Below, one piece after another: positions 22,020 to 35,600 of a stretch of 64,000 nt of DNA. The notes beneath the pieces were generated by a model. It was given only the letters and a program-made list of their open reading frames with translations. It was not told where the DNA came from and did not search any database. The stretch spans positions 62,001 through 126,000 of the forward strand of contig JBBPBK010000101.1 in NCBI GenBank assembly GCA_039720395.1, read 5' to 3'. The position numbers and the translations under genes were made by a program. The number at the start of each line of letters is the position of its first letter. Position 1 is the stretch's first letter. The stretch is from Liquidambar formosana (lineage: Eukaryota > Streptophyta > Magnoliopsida > Saxifragales > Altingiaceae).

Positions 22020-22899
22020 CAAAGATAGCACGCTCCTAGGGGGGCTTAGAAGTCGAATGACTTCCACATGAAAAACCCTTTTTTATATCAGATTTTTTAA
22101 ATTTAAGTGTGAGTTGCCAGAGTTGCCATAAACATAAAATTAAATGCTTTTTTTTTTTTCCCTTGACAATCGATAAAACATACTCTGATTTCTGACCTCT
22201 TTTAATATTAACAAATGGGTATTAATGATTCTCCATAATTCACTTAATAAAAGAAATGCCACTAGGTTATCATGTCATTGGCACTAAAACTAAATGTATT
22301 TTGAAAACCTTAATTTGATCTAATTTTCAAAATAATTAACTAGGTCTTGAAAGTTATGGCATATATTATATATATATATAGCAATAACTTGTACATTTGC
22401 CTGTTGGTGAGAGGCATTTTCTCTTATGAATTACGATAATTCTTCAAAGCCACAAAGGGCACTGAAAGGTGTGGATACCGGTCTATCTTGAACTTGAAAG
22501 GGTAAGTCGGAAAATGACTAATTTAATTTTTTATGGGAGATCTTTCTTGCCCCCTTTTTTTATTATTAAAAAAAATAATAATTTTGACTACTTAATTAGT
22601 TTAGTTTAAATTTTTGAGGGATGGTTATAGTTGCAATCTATTGTATTACATATGGACTAGACGTGCAATATACGTCGACTCAGTTTAACAAAAATTTAAT
22701 GAAGGTCAACTTGCTATTCCTAATCCTGGCATCATCATTATTGTTAATCGATCATCCAGTATTGGGAATCCGTTCTTCTCACACCCTGTTTTAATATCAT
22801 TTTCTAATAACTGGAAGCTTGAAAGTTATAGCATATATATTATATAGCAATCACTAGAATATTTGACAGTTAATGAGAGCCGTTTTCTTATATGAATTA

Positions 22900-22945
<46 letters not shown>

Positions 22946-23089
22946 CTATTCATGTGTGGGATATTTTAAAATATCCTGATTGATTACGATCGTTCGTGAG
23001 TAACACGCGCACATTCACGTGCTTGTGCATGTTGTTCACGGACAACAGTGATTGAACGGGATATTCAGGATATCCCACACATGATCAAA

Positions 23090-23155
<66 letters not shown>

Positions 23156-24040
23156 CAACATTTCAAAGCCACAAAGGTCACCCAAAGGCGTGATACTACT
23201 ATACACGTAAATCTTGAAATTGAAAGGGTAAGCCAAAAAATAAAACTTTTTTTTTTTTTTTTGGTTGCTAAATATGCACATAAAAAAAACACGTACATAT
23301 ACACAACACTTGAAAGGGTAAGTACGCCAGAACACATACGCACAACACTTGAACGTGTAAACCGAAAAATAACCTTTTTCGAATAGATACAATACACAAA
23401 TGAAGAACAAAAGTTCTTAAAAATTTTTACTTTTTTTTACCCTTTTTTAATTTTTTTTAATTTATTTTTGTTGTTGTTGTTGTTGTTATTGTTGTTGTTT
23501 TTGGCTATTGGTTCTTAATTTCTTTTATGTCATCTTTTGACACAAAGGATAGGATGCTTCTAGGGGGCTTAGTACTTAACCTATGATTTCCACCACATGT
23601 ATAATCTTTTTGTTTTTTAATATCAATTTTTTAGTTTAAGTTTTATTAGCTGGCCGGTAGAGCAGTCGATTAGTCGAAGTTATAGTGTATATTATAAAGC
23701 AATAATTTATATATGGCTGTTAATGAGAACTGTTTTCTTATATGAATTACAAGAATTGTTGAGAGCCACAAAGGTCACCCAAGGGCGTAGATGCCAGTCT
23801 ATCCTCAACTTGAAAGGGTAAGTCTGAAAATGACCAAATTAAAATATAATTTATTTATAGGAGGTTCTTACAATATCTTCTTCTTAATATTATTATTATT
23901 ATTATGGGTGGTTACAATAAATTGCAATCTATGGTACTAAATATGGACTGAACATAAAATATAAACTCAATTTAAGAAAAGTTTAATGAAGGTCAATTTG
24001 CTGCATGCATGTGTCTAATGCTGGCATCGCATTCTTGATC
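22020..24040. repeat. Local non-coding duplication, two long copies and one broken copy
   Basis: The same landmarks recur in order in 22036-22735 and 23550-24030: CTAGGGGGCTTAG, a TTATAGCATATATTATA-type segment, GCAATAA, a TCTTATATGAATTA block, AGCCACAAAGG(T/G)CAC, CTTGAAAGGGTAAGTC, TGCAATCTAT, and TTTAATGAAGGTCAA. A partial third copy at 22810-23245 is split by TA tracts and by the palindromic element at 22951-23083. Unit spacing is about 1.3-1.5 kb. No coding capacity is evident. Confidence 0.75.
22951..23083. mobile_element. 133-bp palindromic MITE inside a TA tract
   Basis: Starts CATGTGTGGGATA and ends TATCCCACACATG, a perfect 13-bp inverted repeat, and the interior is largely self-complementary as well. 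It is flanked on both sides by TA microsatellites (22903-22942 and 23093-23152). It interrupts the middle copy of the local duplication. A TA target would fit a Tc1/mariner-type MITE, but the exact duplication cannot be read within TA repeats. Confidence 0.7.
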
Positions 24041-25210
24041 AAATCCTAATTTAATGTCCCAAATAAGAAGTTAATACTAATATTATTAAACCAGATGGTT
24101 ATGATGTAGAGAGTGAGTGGGACGAGGCATGTCACAAAGTGAGATGACAGTGACCTAAGGCTAGCTGTCTCCTAGGGCATGAAAGGTGCTCCCTTCCACT
24201 CGTTTGATTAGAGGATTAACAACCCTATCAATACCTGTCTTTTAGTACATACTTCTAAGGCGTATAAAATGTCAACAATACCTTTCCAATATTTGGCTTA
24301 ATAAAAACGATCGCTCAATGAATGTCTCAGAAAAGAATCAGTCTCTATACGAGTACCTCAGTCCTTAAAAAAACTCGATCTATTTGAATTTTATTCTCAG
24401 TATTAGTTTGTGTATTGAAAGGTGGATTCGCTTGGACCTAGATTAATCTCTCGTGATGAATTGTTTATTTGTAATTATGTACATTTATTAGTAAAAGAGC
24501 AAAGACTCAAATTTGGAATAAGTAGTATATGATCCAGTTATGCTAGCCTTGCGGTTTCATCTTGAGGTAGTTAGCAAATGCATAGATATATAGTGGATGT
24601 CTATACTAAAATAAAAAGGAGTGACTTTTGCATCAAATAAAAAAAAAAAAAAAGAGGAGGGGAATAGACTCCTCATAATTAGCAAATGCATTACACAGGC
24701 CATGTTTCTAACCCCCTCATATTTCAAGAATGATTATATTAATTCACAATTAGCAAAGTATTATGTTATTTCACCCATATTCTCTCACTCATCTATAGTA
24801 GCAGTTTCTCTTTATTTCATGTTGGCCCCACATGTTTGCTTTCAGTTATATACTTTTGACACATAAAGTAATTAGTAAATATAAGTGACAAAATATAAGT
24901 GAAGTAACATTTTTCATCAACAAATGCATCGCACAAGTTTCAAAGCGAGTTGTTAATGAGGTGCAACGGAGTAAATAGGAAGTCAAAAGAGTCACCAAAT
25001 TTTTGGCTAAATTTACTCAAATCCCACTAACTGGACAAATTGATGGGAAGTGTTAATTTAAACAAAACAAAAAAAAAAAAAAGTAAGAAGAAGTATTTGA
25101 TCATAAATAGTAATTAACTTTCTCTTTATTGTCTGATCTGCTTGGACAACTTGCAAGCTAAAACAACTCCCTGAAAAGCTATTAGACAAACACATTTTAA
25201 AAATCTACAA
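24041..25210. other. Intergenic, no gene seen
   Basis: AT-rich sequence without recognisable coding or repeat structure. Confidence 0.4.
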
Positions 25211-25517
25211 TCAGACTTATGGTCTTCAGCCTTGTTGACGGCAAAGCTGTGACCTACTCGATCTTGCTTTTGGACACTAGCAACATTCGCTTGGGATTAT
25301 GGATACTTTGTTCGAGGAAATTGCTTTATCTGCCAGACTCATTGGTTGGATTGGGCCGATCGCTGTCCTACTCACCCACCATTTTCGCCAATGGAGGAGG
25401 GCATCTGGTGCCAAGTCGGCAGGCTTTGTGTTTCTAATTTGCATTGTTGGATGGTGGTTACAAGAAAATTGGGAGCTTTTACGAACACTCTACTTGTCTG
25501 CGGCTAGTGTTGTAAAG

Positions 25518-25960
25518 AACATATTCTGCTGAAATGTTCCAAGTATCTATATCCAGAGCCAATGAATTGGGGCTATAGATGATCTCCACTTTCAGTCTCT
25601 AGCAAAAGCTGCAACTATACATGATGCCCCTATACTGATGCTCCTATCCTACACAAGAATTTTTCATCCAAACACCAGCTGCATTGTTTTTTAAAAGGAT
25701 TAAAAAAAAAAACAAAGGAATGCAGCCGCGCGGTGAGCACAAAGCTAGTGAACTATTCTTTCGCTGTCTACTAAAGGTGACATGGTTGGGGATATTATCC
25801 TTGGGTTTGGTTCTTTTCATTTGGATAAGAACATATTCGATCTGTTGAAAAATTCCAATCTATATCTATATCCAAGAAACCAATAATGAAATGGGGCTAT
25901 ACATGATTTCCATTTCAGGCAGATCATCTTTTTGGAAAGTACTATATATGATGCTCTCCT
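25518..25960. repeat. Diverged direct repeat
   Basis: GAACATATTC followed by a TATCTATATCCA segment, GGGGCTATA, CATGAT(C/T)TCCA and ATGATGC occurs at about 25518-25640 and again at 25827-25960. The two copies are 65-75% similar by eye. The preceding 25211-25535 segment has slightly higher GC but no recognisable protein. Confidence 0.55.
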
Positions 25961-28523
25961 TATAGGGTCCAAACATCTATCATAGGGGCATCATCCTTTA
26001 TCTTTTACTAATAACTGTTGCTTTTGGTCATTTCCACTATTGGGGGTTACGAATTTACAATTAATCATCTCACTTCACAACTGTAATTTTTTTCTTTTCC
26101 CCTTAACATGAGTTTTTTCTATATTGTTCCAATTTTATCGGATATCTTTGAAAGAGCAAGACTTTTACCTGTGCATTTGGCTTGGAACAACCTAGCAAAT
26201 CAATGGGCTATTTGGAAAATGCAGTGAATGGGCCAAGCCGAGTTAGTGTGCAGATCTAGCTGGCTAATACAACATAGAAGTCAATAGTGATATCTTGTGA
26301 CCATTATGGAGTGAACAATATGAGATCAAATTTTATCCGATGTAAAAAAAAGAAAAAAAAAATACAAACCAATATTATAAACAAATAAATAAGTGAAATC
26401 GAAGTTCTTTTAAAATTTGGCAATTTCTGTATTCCAAACCATCCGCATAAGATCTGGAAACCTACCAACGGCAATTTCCAGTCCAAAACAGCCTAGAGTC
26501 GGCCCTTTGTTAGTCTTTGGAGCCCATTTATGTTTTGGGCAAGGCGTAGGAGTTGATATTTTGGTTTTTTTTTTGGGACACTAGAATCGACCCTTATTCC
26601 TAAGGCCCTAAATCCCGTTAAGATCAATAAATTGGTATCTATGCTTTTCCATAAGTTTCAATTCGAGATTACTCACTTAACAAGTGAGACAAATGCGACT
26701 ATAAGGCCATCCGCAATATTTGGGTTCAGTTCTGAGGAGTGGATATTCGGGTTTAGTTTGACACTACTTGACCCTTAATGGGTCAAATCATTATAGAAAT
26801 TGGTAAGGTAGTTTTCCCTCTTTAGTTTCATTTTTTTCTTCCTTCAATGGAACTTCATAAGAAAATTCTTACTTCTCACTAAAATTGTATAACTCCATTT
26901 AGAGTCTCACAGGGCTTAAATAACACAACGGTTGGGCTTAGGATTTAATTGAGACTCAAGCCCAACGCTTGTTTCCCACTTTTTATTTATTTATAAATAT
27001 AATCAAATCCGAATCGATTATCCGGTAAATCAATAATATCCAAATCCATTTTCAACTCTTACAAAAAATTGGTTTTAGATTGATGGTAACTCGTAAGTCG
27101 ACAATAAATAAAATACATTATTTAATATATGAGATCGTATTATTTTTATTCCATCATATTATGTAATATTCATATTTGATTTGTTAATTAATAGATTATC
27201 ATATTCAGTCATAAATGAATTAAGAGCGCTTGAACAACAAAGGGCGATTAATCAAGCCCGACAATAGGTTTTCCAACAAGCTTTACAAGGAGCTCTAGGC
27301 CCTCTAAGGATTGGCTAACTCCCTTGGCTATTTTAAAGAGCAAAGCCACTATTTTCCTTCTTCAAGTAATCAAGGGTTAGCCTCTCTTCTCTTCCTTTTC
27401 TTTTCCTTTTTTCCTTTTTTTTTCTTTTTGGGATAATGAAAGGGGCTAACTATTTTACATGTTAGTTATATGGCTAGCTACAAGTAGCTAGTGGATGTCC
27501 ACTATCCACTAGCTATTTATTTTGTAATCGATTTTCTTACACTTTCCCTACATGTTTCATTCCCTCTTTCTCAAAATCTAAAAGTTGGTAGTAGAGAAAA
27601 TATGGAGAGCTTTATTGGATGATTTTGTTAACATAACCTAAAACACACACACATAGAGTGGCACGAATAAGGCAAAATCTAAGTACTCATCTCAAAAGGA
27701 CCTAACCTTTAAGGAAGTGATGATACCTTAAGTACCTACACCCATGTCTAACCAATGACTATTCATTTGTATAGTTAGTTGGTTATTTTAGAAAATATCC
27801 ATAATTCTTTTTTTAGATAAAGTAACTAAAAAATAATTAGTATCTTTGGAAATGCCAACAGAGTAATAATTCTCATATTACATTTAAATTACTAGATTGG
27901 ATTCAAATCAAAATTTAATCCATTAGAAAATTCAAAGTCATGGACCAAATGAATGAAGAGCTGGCAATTTGCATTAGTGGGTTGTGTTTGTATCATGTCA
28001 AGACTTAAGTACTAGAGTATACATGTCAATCCTAATCCAACCCGTTTATTAATCATATCAAATTTTTAAACTCAAATGGCACCCATTTATTAAACAGTTA
28101 CAGATGTCATTATTGTGTTACCTGTTTAATCAAAATGACAAGCTAACTATAAAATTAGATTCATAAACCATCCAACAATAAATATATTATAAATCAATGA
28201 AAATTTCAAATTTTCTTAAACAAATATATAAATTCAAATTCAAGTAAAATAATTATTTTGATAAGTGGAGTCGAGCAAAGAAAAATAAGATGGTTTACTT
28301 TTGAAGAACAAGCGAGCAACAAAGCCCAAAAGAGAAAGCACAATATATTGTCAAGGTGGGTTGATTAAGACTTTTCAGCTCCATACAACATTAATGGTTC
28401 TTTTAATAAGACTATATTAAATGGGTAAATTACAATAAAATAGGTGTGGATGAGTACAAAATATTTATTAAATGCGTCACTTTGGATAAAAAATATATTA
28501 TGCGGATTGACTTTAAAATGACA
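25961..28523. other. Intergenic; one possible gag-like scrap
   Basis: Nothing gene-like is supported. Near 27226-27316 a plus-strand reading gives a glutamine/alanine-rich stretch (RALEQQRAINQARQ, stop, VFQQALQGALGPLRIG) that could be a decayed retroelement gag fragment. A segment at about 27640-27760 has a loose copy at 58010-58140 (CCTAACCTTTAAGG, GATGATACCTTAAGTACCTAC). Confidence 0.3.
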
Positions 28524-29213
28524 TACTTTCTCTGTTTCTAATTGATTATCCCTTTTGAAAAAACACGTTTTTTTAGAAGATCCTATTAAATGTTTTCATA
28601 TCAACACATGTTTCAACATTTCAATTTTATCTTCAAATGTATAAAACATTGTAAAAAGAGAGAATAACCTTTCAAAGTTATTTTAGGAAATCAAAGAAGA
28701 AAAATCATTGACTTTTTGAATGTGACAATAATTTTGGAAAATCAAAAAAAAGAAAAAAGAGAAAGACTATTGCCACCGCATAAAGTACTCTAAGCCCTTC
28801 CCTAGTTTATACTTTTTAAGTTTTTATGAAAAATATAAAAGATTTCTACGAAAACTATTTGCGATGTTCACTAGAAAACATCATTCTGAACAACTTTGTA
28901 GGAAAAAGTTTTTCCAAAATTTATCATTTAAGTAGACTTTTTGGCCGTTTACAATTTCTATTTCATTTTCCATGAAAAATAACTAAAAAGTCTACTTAAA
29001 TGATAGATTTTCGATTTTTTTTTAATTACAAAGTTGTCCGGAATGATGTTTTCTAATTGAATACATAGCTAATTTTTGTAAAAACCTTTTATATTTTCAT
29101 AAAACCTTTTAAAATATAAACTAAATGGAGGGCTTATAGTATTTTATGTGGTGGCAATAGCCTAACAAAAGAAAAAAAAAAAAAAGATCACTTAAATAGG
29201 AGTGAAAGAAGTA
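28524..29213. mobile_element. Stowaway-like MITE split by a fold-back insertion
   Basis: TA (28524-28525) and then CTTTCTCTGTTTCTAATTG begins the element. It ends CTATTTAAG-complement/GGAGTGAAAGAAG (29211) followed by TA (29212-29213). The TA duplication and the CTCCCTCCGTTCC-like ends are the Stowaway (Tc1/mariner) hallmark. A second member of the family is at 60606-60890 in inverse orientation. The host MITE is interrupted by 28765-29162. Confidence 0.65.
28765..29162. mobile_element. Fold-back element, arms about 175 bp
   Basis: GACTATTGCCACCGCATAAA at the left is matched in reverse by TTTATGTGGTGGCAATAGCC at the right. Pairing continues inward through GTTTATA, TATAAAAG, AGAAAACATCATTC, CAACTTTGTA and ATCATTTAAGTAGACTTTTT. 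The short loop is near 28950-28970. It would fold into one long hairpin. It lies about 460 bp before the CAP-G start codon. Confidence 0.75.
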
Positions 29214-29396
29214 TTTATTATACAGGTCTCATGGATTGATCTAATTTTGACCAAAACATGATTACAGAAAAGCAAAACCAGTTAAATTCGTGTTGGGTTT
29301 GAGCTGTGTTCGCGGGTAATGTCTAACTTTGCCGTCCTAGATGACCCAATTAGGAGTATGCCTGGGCTCCGTGCACAACCTAACCCGCCCGGAATA

Positions 29397-29467
29397 AACG
29401 GTCCGGATAATGCACTGGTTGGGTTTTAGACGTCACTGCCGTTAAGTTTAACGATATCTTTTCCCGC
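29397..29467 (+). promoter_or_regulatory. CAP-G promoter: E2F site and MSA-type AACGG cores
   Basis: TTTTCCCGC at 29459-29467 fits the E2F consensus TTTSSCGC, about 160 bp before the ATG. Two AACGG cores, the core of the M-phase-specific activator element bound by three-repeat MYBs, occur at 29397-29401 (+) and 29439-29443 (-). Both site types suit a mitotic chromosome gene. No clear TATA box was seen. Confidence 0.55.
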
Positions 29468-29624
29468 TCAAATTCAAACACCATTTTAGGGGCAAAAAAT
29501 CTTACAGATCAGGATTCAGGAGTGAGTCGAGAGACTCCGTATGTTTTAGAGAGAGAAATTTTTTTCCAGAGAGAGAACTTTTCAGAGAGAGAGAGAGAGA
29601 GAGAGAGCTATAGATATTTCTTCA

Positions 29625-32600
29625 ATGGCGGACACAGAAGAAGAGAAGTTACTAATGCAGAAGGTCGCTAGGGTTATGGACGAAACCCGTTCCTCAAACG
29701 CCACACACATCCGAAAGCTCAAGGAGCTCTCCACCCTCCGATCATCTTCGTCCCCACTTCAATTCTTCTCTGCATTCTCGAAAGCCCTAATTCCCCTCTT
29801 CAATTTCCAGCGCCGAACTGCCTCTGTCGAGCGCACTGTCCGATTCGTTGCCGTCTTTGCCAGCACCCGAGACCCCAACAATGCTTCCGATTGTGATACC
29901 TTCTTGGAGGAATTTCTGCGGTTCCTTTTGGTTGCGGCTGTGGCTGTGAACAAGACCGCGCGGTTTCGGTCATGCCAGATAATTTCTGAGGTAAGATATA
30001 TCTCTACATATGTATGTGCGTATAAGTGGCCTGTTTGCTTGTTGAGAAAATGCAGGGAAAGAACGGAAATAAACATTCTGAAATCTGATTCATAGTATTT
30101 AATGCAAATAAGCGTACCTATAAGAAACTACGTTTTTGGAGAGATTCAATTTACTATCTTATTCTCTCTCATTGAATCTGTGGTTAACGAAATGGCGAGC
30201 TTTTGATTGTGCCAGACAATTTCAGAGTCAATATACCTGCATCATTTATTTACATTCCTGTGAAGTTTGTATGATAAATGAGGGTTACATTTTTATTAAA
30301 TTCTCTGTTTGGTTGCCTAGAAAACTTAGGAAACATAATTTGATATTTGCATGTTCTGCTCAACTTGGAAAAATTAGTTGTGCACTACATAATTTGTGTA
30401 AGTTGAGTAGAACGTGCAAATCATCAAAAATTGTACACTACATAATTGAGCTGATTATTTCGCCAGTACTGTACATTTTACATATTGTTTTGGTTTTTGT
30501 TCTTCCTCTTAGTAATTAGTCCAGTGATGAATTTTCTCTTGAACCTACTTTTCAGAGATTAAAGGAGTGGTTAGTTGTTTTGTTTTCTTCTCTGAGCTTA
30601 AAGAATTTTACCTTAAAAATAGTGCTGAATTGGTCTTTGTGGTAAACTGATCCTACTAGCATAAGTTTGGCACTCCATATCAGTTTTGAACTTTGTTTAT
30701 ACCAATGCTTGTTCAAAATGATGGAAAATGGAATCCTTTTTCAAAATTTATTCACATACCTTTTTTTAGGAATGGTCTGGTTTGACCTTCCTCTCGTTTA
30801 AAAATTTCAATTCTATAAATTAGTAGTATTACATTTTCAATGATAACTGATAAGAAGCCTTATCCATCACTATGAACATGTTTCCACCAAAAAATTTGTA
30901 GAAATTTATTCACCTAGTCTATGTTTCTCTATTTCATTTGAGTTCATTGAGAAGTTATTTTGAGTAGTCTAGCTTTGGCACTTTGTATGAGTTTTTTTGG
31001 GAAAAAATTGTTTTTAACTATTTTGAATTTCAAGTTCATTAGAATTTTCCAAGGGAAAGTACTGTTCCTTTCAGTGTTCGTTCTCTATCTCTCTCTCTCC
31101 GTTTGATGAATATCTTGCTTTTGTAGATCATAATGAGGCTGGCAGATGATGCAGAAGTAAGCAATGAGCTCTGGGATGAGGTGATAGAGTGCATGAAGCT
31201 GCGGGTGGTGGATAAGGTCCCAGTGATACGTACATTTGCTGTTAGGGCTCTTTCACGTTTTGCAAATGATTCTGAGAACAGCGACATCCTTGAATTATTC
31301 CTTCAGGCACTGCCTTCTGAACAGAATGCGGTGAGTGTTCCATTCAGTTCTTTGGATTACTAATTTTTGGAGTTGGCTGCAAATCGTACTTCGACCTACT
31401 TTTGATATTCTAGAAAATGTCTGGCTGTCTTTTGAATAATTTGAACTCCTGAATTAACTTACCGAAAGTTTGTGCAATTTATTTCCCTTGTCTTAATGGT
31501 AACAGTACAATTCACCAATTAGTGAAAATGTCGACACTATAAAGAATGAATTTGAACAAAGAGATTTGACATTTTGGTTTCATTACCACTTTGGCTTGCA
31601 TATAAATTGCAAAATATGTGCAGGAGGTTCGTAAGACGATAGTATTATCTTTGCCTCCTTCAAATGCCACATCTGCAGCAATCATTGATTGCACCCTGGA
31701 TGTGAGTGAGTTGGTACGCAAAGCGGCATACTGTGTTCTGGCCAGTAAATTTCCTCTTCAGAGCCTCAGGTACTTACGAGTCATTCCCATCCCCATTCCT
31801 GCCACCCTTAACCTCTTACAAGTACATTCTTGTTCATGGTTAAGGGCACCGGGAAAAAACCTGTATCCAACATTAGCTATTTTAGCTTATAAGAATAATA
31901 TTATTTTTTTCATCAAATTCTATTGTTCATTTGTTTTTCTTTCATTTTACTCTGTTGGTAGCATCAAGCTTAGGACAATTATCCTTCAGAGAGGACTGGC
32001 AGATCGTTCTGCTGCTGTTACAAAGGAATGTCTAAAGTTACTGAAAGATGAGTGGCTTTTTAAGTGTTGTAATGGAGATCCGGTAGAGCTTCTCAAGTAT
32101 CTTGATGTTGAAACATATGAATTGGTGGGGGTGTCTGTAATGGGTGCTCTTTTAAAAGCTGGGTTAGTAAGAGTGCAAGACGGTCAAAGTATCCGACAGT
32201 TCATAGTTTCAACTCACGATACAACCAAAGGTTTGTAAAGGTTACAAATATGTCTTTTCTTGCCCTTTTGAAAGAATATTTTGTTTTCCCATTGTTGTTA
32301 TCAGTTCTTTCTGTTCTCTATTCCTTTTCTCCAATGCCCGTGCATGCATGGGTTGGGCAGAGTTGTGGGACTTCCTATGATACTTATCTAACCTGGCATA
32401 TCCTTTCCCAAAGCATAACATGGTTCAACAACCTAAATGATCCAATCAGGTTGTCACTTCAAATCAGAACCAAAGGGTTGGGGAGTAGTTTAAAAATAAT
32501 TGCTCCAATTGTTATGAATGTATGATCGTTGAATTCCATTAACTTTATTGGAAGGTATGGCTGACTATACTTCATGCTATTGGTAAAGTGCTCAAGGGGA

Positions 32601-35600
32601 TTACCTTATTTGTACACCCCCTCTTTTAATTAAAGGCAACCCTTTGCTGAGTTACACAATTACTCAGGGAATGAATCCACTCCCCTGCCAGGGCTCATTT
32701 TAAACGGGGCTTATCATTGGGGAGTTATGGGGTCAAGCTTTAACACAGTAGTGAACATTTTCACAAACGTAGTTGACTAATATCATTTTCTTATACACTT
32801 TACATATGTCTGTATTTTTAGCTATATAGATGTCTCAAAACATTGCTTTCCTTGACTGAGTTACCAGGAAAATGTTTTAGTATTATAATCATAGTAGCCT
32901 AAAAGAGCCAAATATTTAACCAGATCTGACTTGGCAATTTCATATAACTGCTAAACCACTTTAATTTCTTCAAGCTGAAATGTTAATCTGTTCCTTGATC
33001 TACTCTTTTAAATGTGGGGGGTTAACTTGCATTTTGTAGCATAATGATGGTTTTCCCATATTGTTATTAGGAGACACAGGGCATGGTAGCCCAAGCATCC
33101 AACTAATGGAAGCTGAGGTTGCTCTTTATTGGAGGACTGTATGTCGTCACCTTCAGATAGAAGCACGAGTAAGCTGTTAGAGTTTGTGTGTTTGTTTCTT
33201 TTGTACATTTATTGTCTTTATTCTTAATTCACTTATTTATTTATTTTTTCTAAATTATGTTTGGTTGGTGGGGCTTGGTTGTGGGAGTTTTTCATGGAAT
33301 TTACATATGATTAATCTTTGAGAAAGTTTAATTCAAGTTATAGCAAGGACCTTTCTTTATTTCTTTCTTTTTTTCCTGGTCTCAATGTTTTCCGGGAGGT
33401 TCCTTCTTTAGACTTTTAAACTTATGTGAATTGAAATTATTAAGTTGCTTCGGGGTTCATAAATTTTCTGCATGATTGTCCTTGGGGATTTGAATTTAGG
33501 AGTTAGGAGCCAGAAAAGATGATACAATTCTAGAACTAGGAAAAGGCAATCATATTTGTACTATAATTTGTAGTTTTGTACAATCAATTTTTGAAGGTAA
33601 AATTATTTTTCACTTTATTCAAGGTGCTATGTCATAATTAGTAATACTTCATTATGTCTTATTACTATATTACTTGATGCCTGGAGAAGTTTTTTTATCT
33701 GCCACGAGTGATGTTTAACCTGGTCTTGAGTCTTCACACTTCCACAATGCCAATGTTACCCTTCCACCTGTTATGAAAAATATCATTGAGGTATGACACA
33801 GTTTTACTAGATGACGCACCTGAAAAATTCTCACCACTTGCCAACGCTTATCAATAAAACAGAAGTTTCTGAAGTAAAATAGAGATCTCAATTTTGAATG
33901 TTAAGCATTTATGGAGTCAAGAATGTACTATCACAGTAGCACTTGCTAAGGTGTGAAGTTTATTTTATCAAATACCTAGATTCTTCTCTTTTTGGACATT
34001 GGATAAAAAAATTTCCATTTAAGTTTGTTGTTTAATGTATTGCCTTGTGCAGTTGCACTCTTATATAGTTGTATCTATATTCCAACTACTTCAGGATGCA
34101 TAAGAATCAATATTTGGACTTTGGACAAAAATGAAATCTTTTGAAATACTTCATAGGAATTATTTAAAACTTCTTGTGGTAGTGCCGGGACTCAAATTCA
34201 TGCCATTCCTTGGACTTTATTGTTTTTCTTGGTAAGAAAGATTTAGTTTCATGGAAACATTTTAATCTGCTTTGAGAGACTGGGACATTCCAATATTCCT
34301 GGGTTGTTTGTTTGACTGCTTGTGGTTATGTTATTGTAGTAAAATTATAATGCTTGAAGTCACTAATGCCAAATCATTTTACATTGATCTAAGAATTTCA
34401 AGTAATGATCAACAGGAAAAAGGTTCTGATGCTGCTGCAACAATGGGCACCGAAGCAGCTGTATATGCAGCAGAAGCTACTGACAATAATGACATTCTAG
34501 AAAGAGTTCTTCCTGCTACAGTTTCTGATTATGTAGAATTGGTTGAAGCTCATCTCGTTGCTGGTGGGTGAAGTTCATATGATTGACATGAGATTGACTT
34601 CTATATCTGCTATAAATTTTTATACCACTAGATTATTTCAGGACCAAATCATCGCTTTGCATCTCGGCAGCTACTATTGCTTGGTGCAATGCTCGATTTC
34701 TCAGATGCTACAAACAGGAAGGTTGCTAGTGCATTTTTACAGGAATTACTGCACAGGCCCCTTGAGCATGAAGTGGATGAGAGTGGAAACATGGTTTTAA
34801 TAGGGGATGGCATCAATCTTGGTGGGGACAGAGATTGGGCTGATGCAGTGTCACGGTTAGCAAGGAAAGTCCATGCTGCTGCAGGTGAATTTGAAGAAGT
34901 TGTTGTTGGGGTTGTAGAGGAACTTGCTCGGCCATGCCGGGAAAGAACAGCGGATTTCATGCAATGGATGCACTGCCTTGCTGTGACTGGCCTCCTACTG
35001 GAAAATGCAAAATCATTTCATTGGGTGCAAGGAAAGGCCATTGAACCTGCTGAACTATTGCACTCCTTGTTGCTTCCTGGGGTATAAATTATATCAGAGA
35101 TCGCTATTTTTCTTGATTTCTCTTATTTCTTCGTGAAATTCTCCCATACTTTTGTAAGGTATTTAAATTATTGGCATGAACTATGAAATGCAGGCAAAGC
35201 ATGTTCACTTGGATGTGCAGAGGGTTGCCATCAGGTGTCTTGGCCTCTTTGGGTTGTTAGAGAGGAAGCCAAGCGAGGAACTAATAAAGCAGTTGAGGTT
35301 TTCTTTTGTTAAGAGCCCCCCTCCAATTAGTATTGTTGCTTGTAAGGCGTTGGTTGATCTTGGAATGTGGCATGGTCCTCACGAAGTTGACAGAGCCATG
35401 GGGCGGGAACTCTCATCACAATTCCGAGATGATAAGATGGCTTTTAGTCCTGTTAACTTTTGTGAAACAGATGGGAATCTGAATATTGAGTTGCTTGATC
35501 TCCTATATGCTGGAATTGACATAAATGATTGGGGTAAATCTGTAGACACTGATGAGAATGAATCTGTTCAATCTGTACTTGGGGAAGGGTTTGCAAAGAT

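Noticed and set aside
23645..23675. tRNA-like D-arm segment (TAGCTGGCCGGTAGAGCAG)
   Set aside because: Resembles an A box, but no anticodon arm, B box or acceptor pairing follows; probably chance or a tiny SINE relic.
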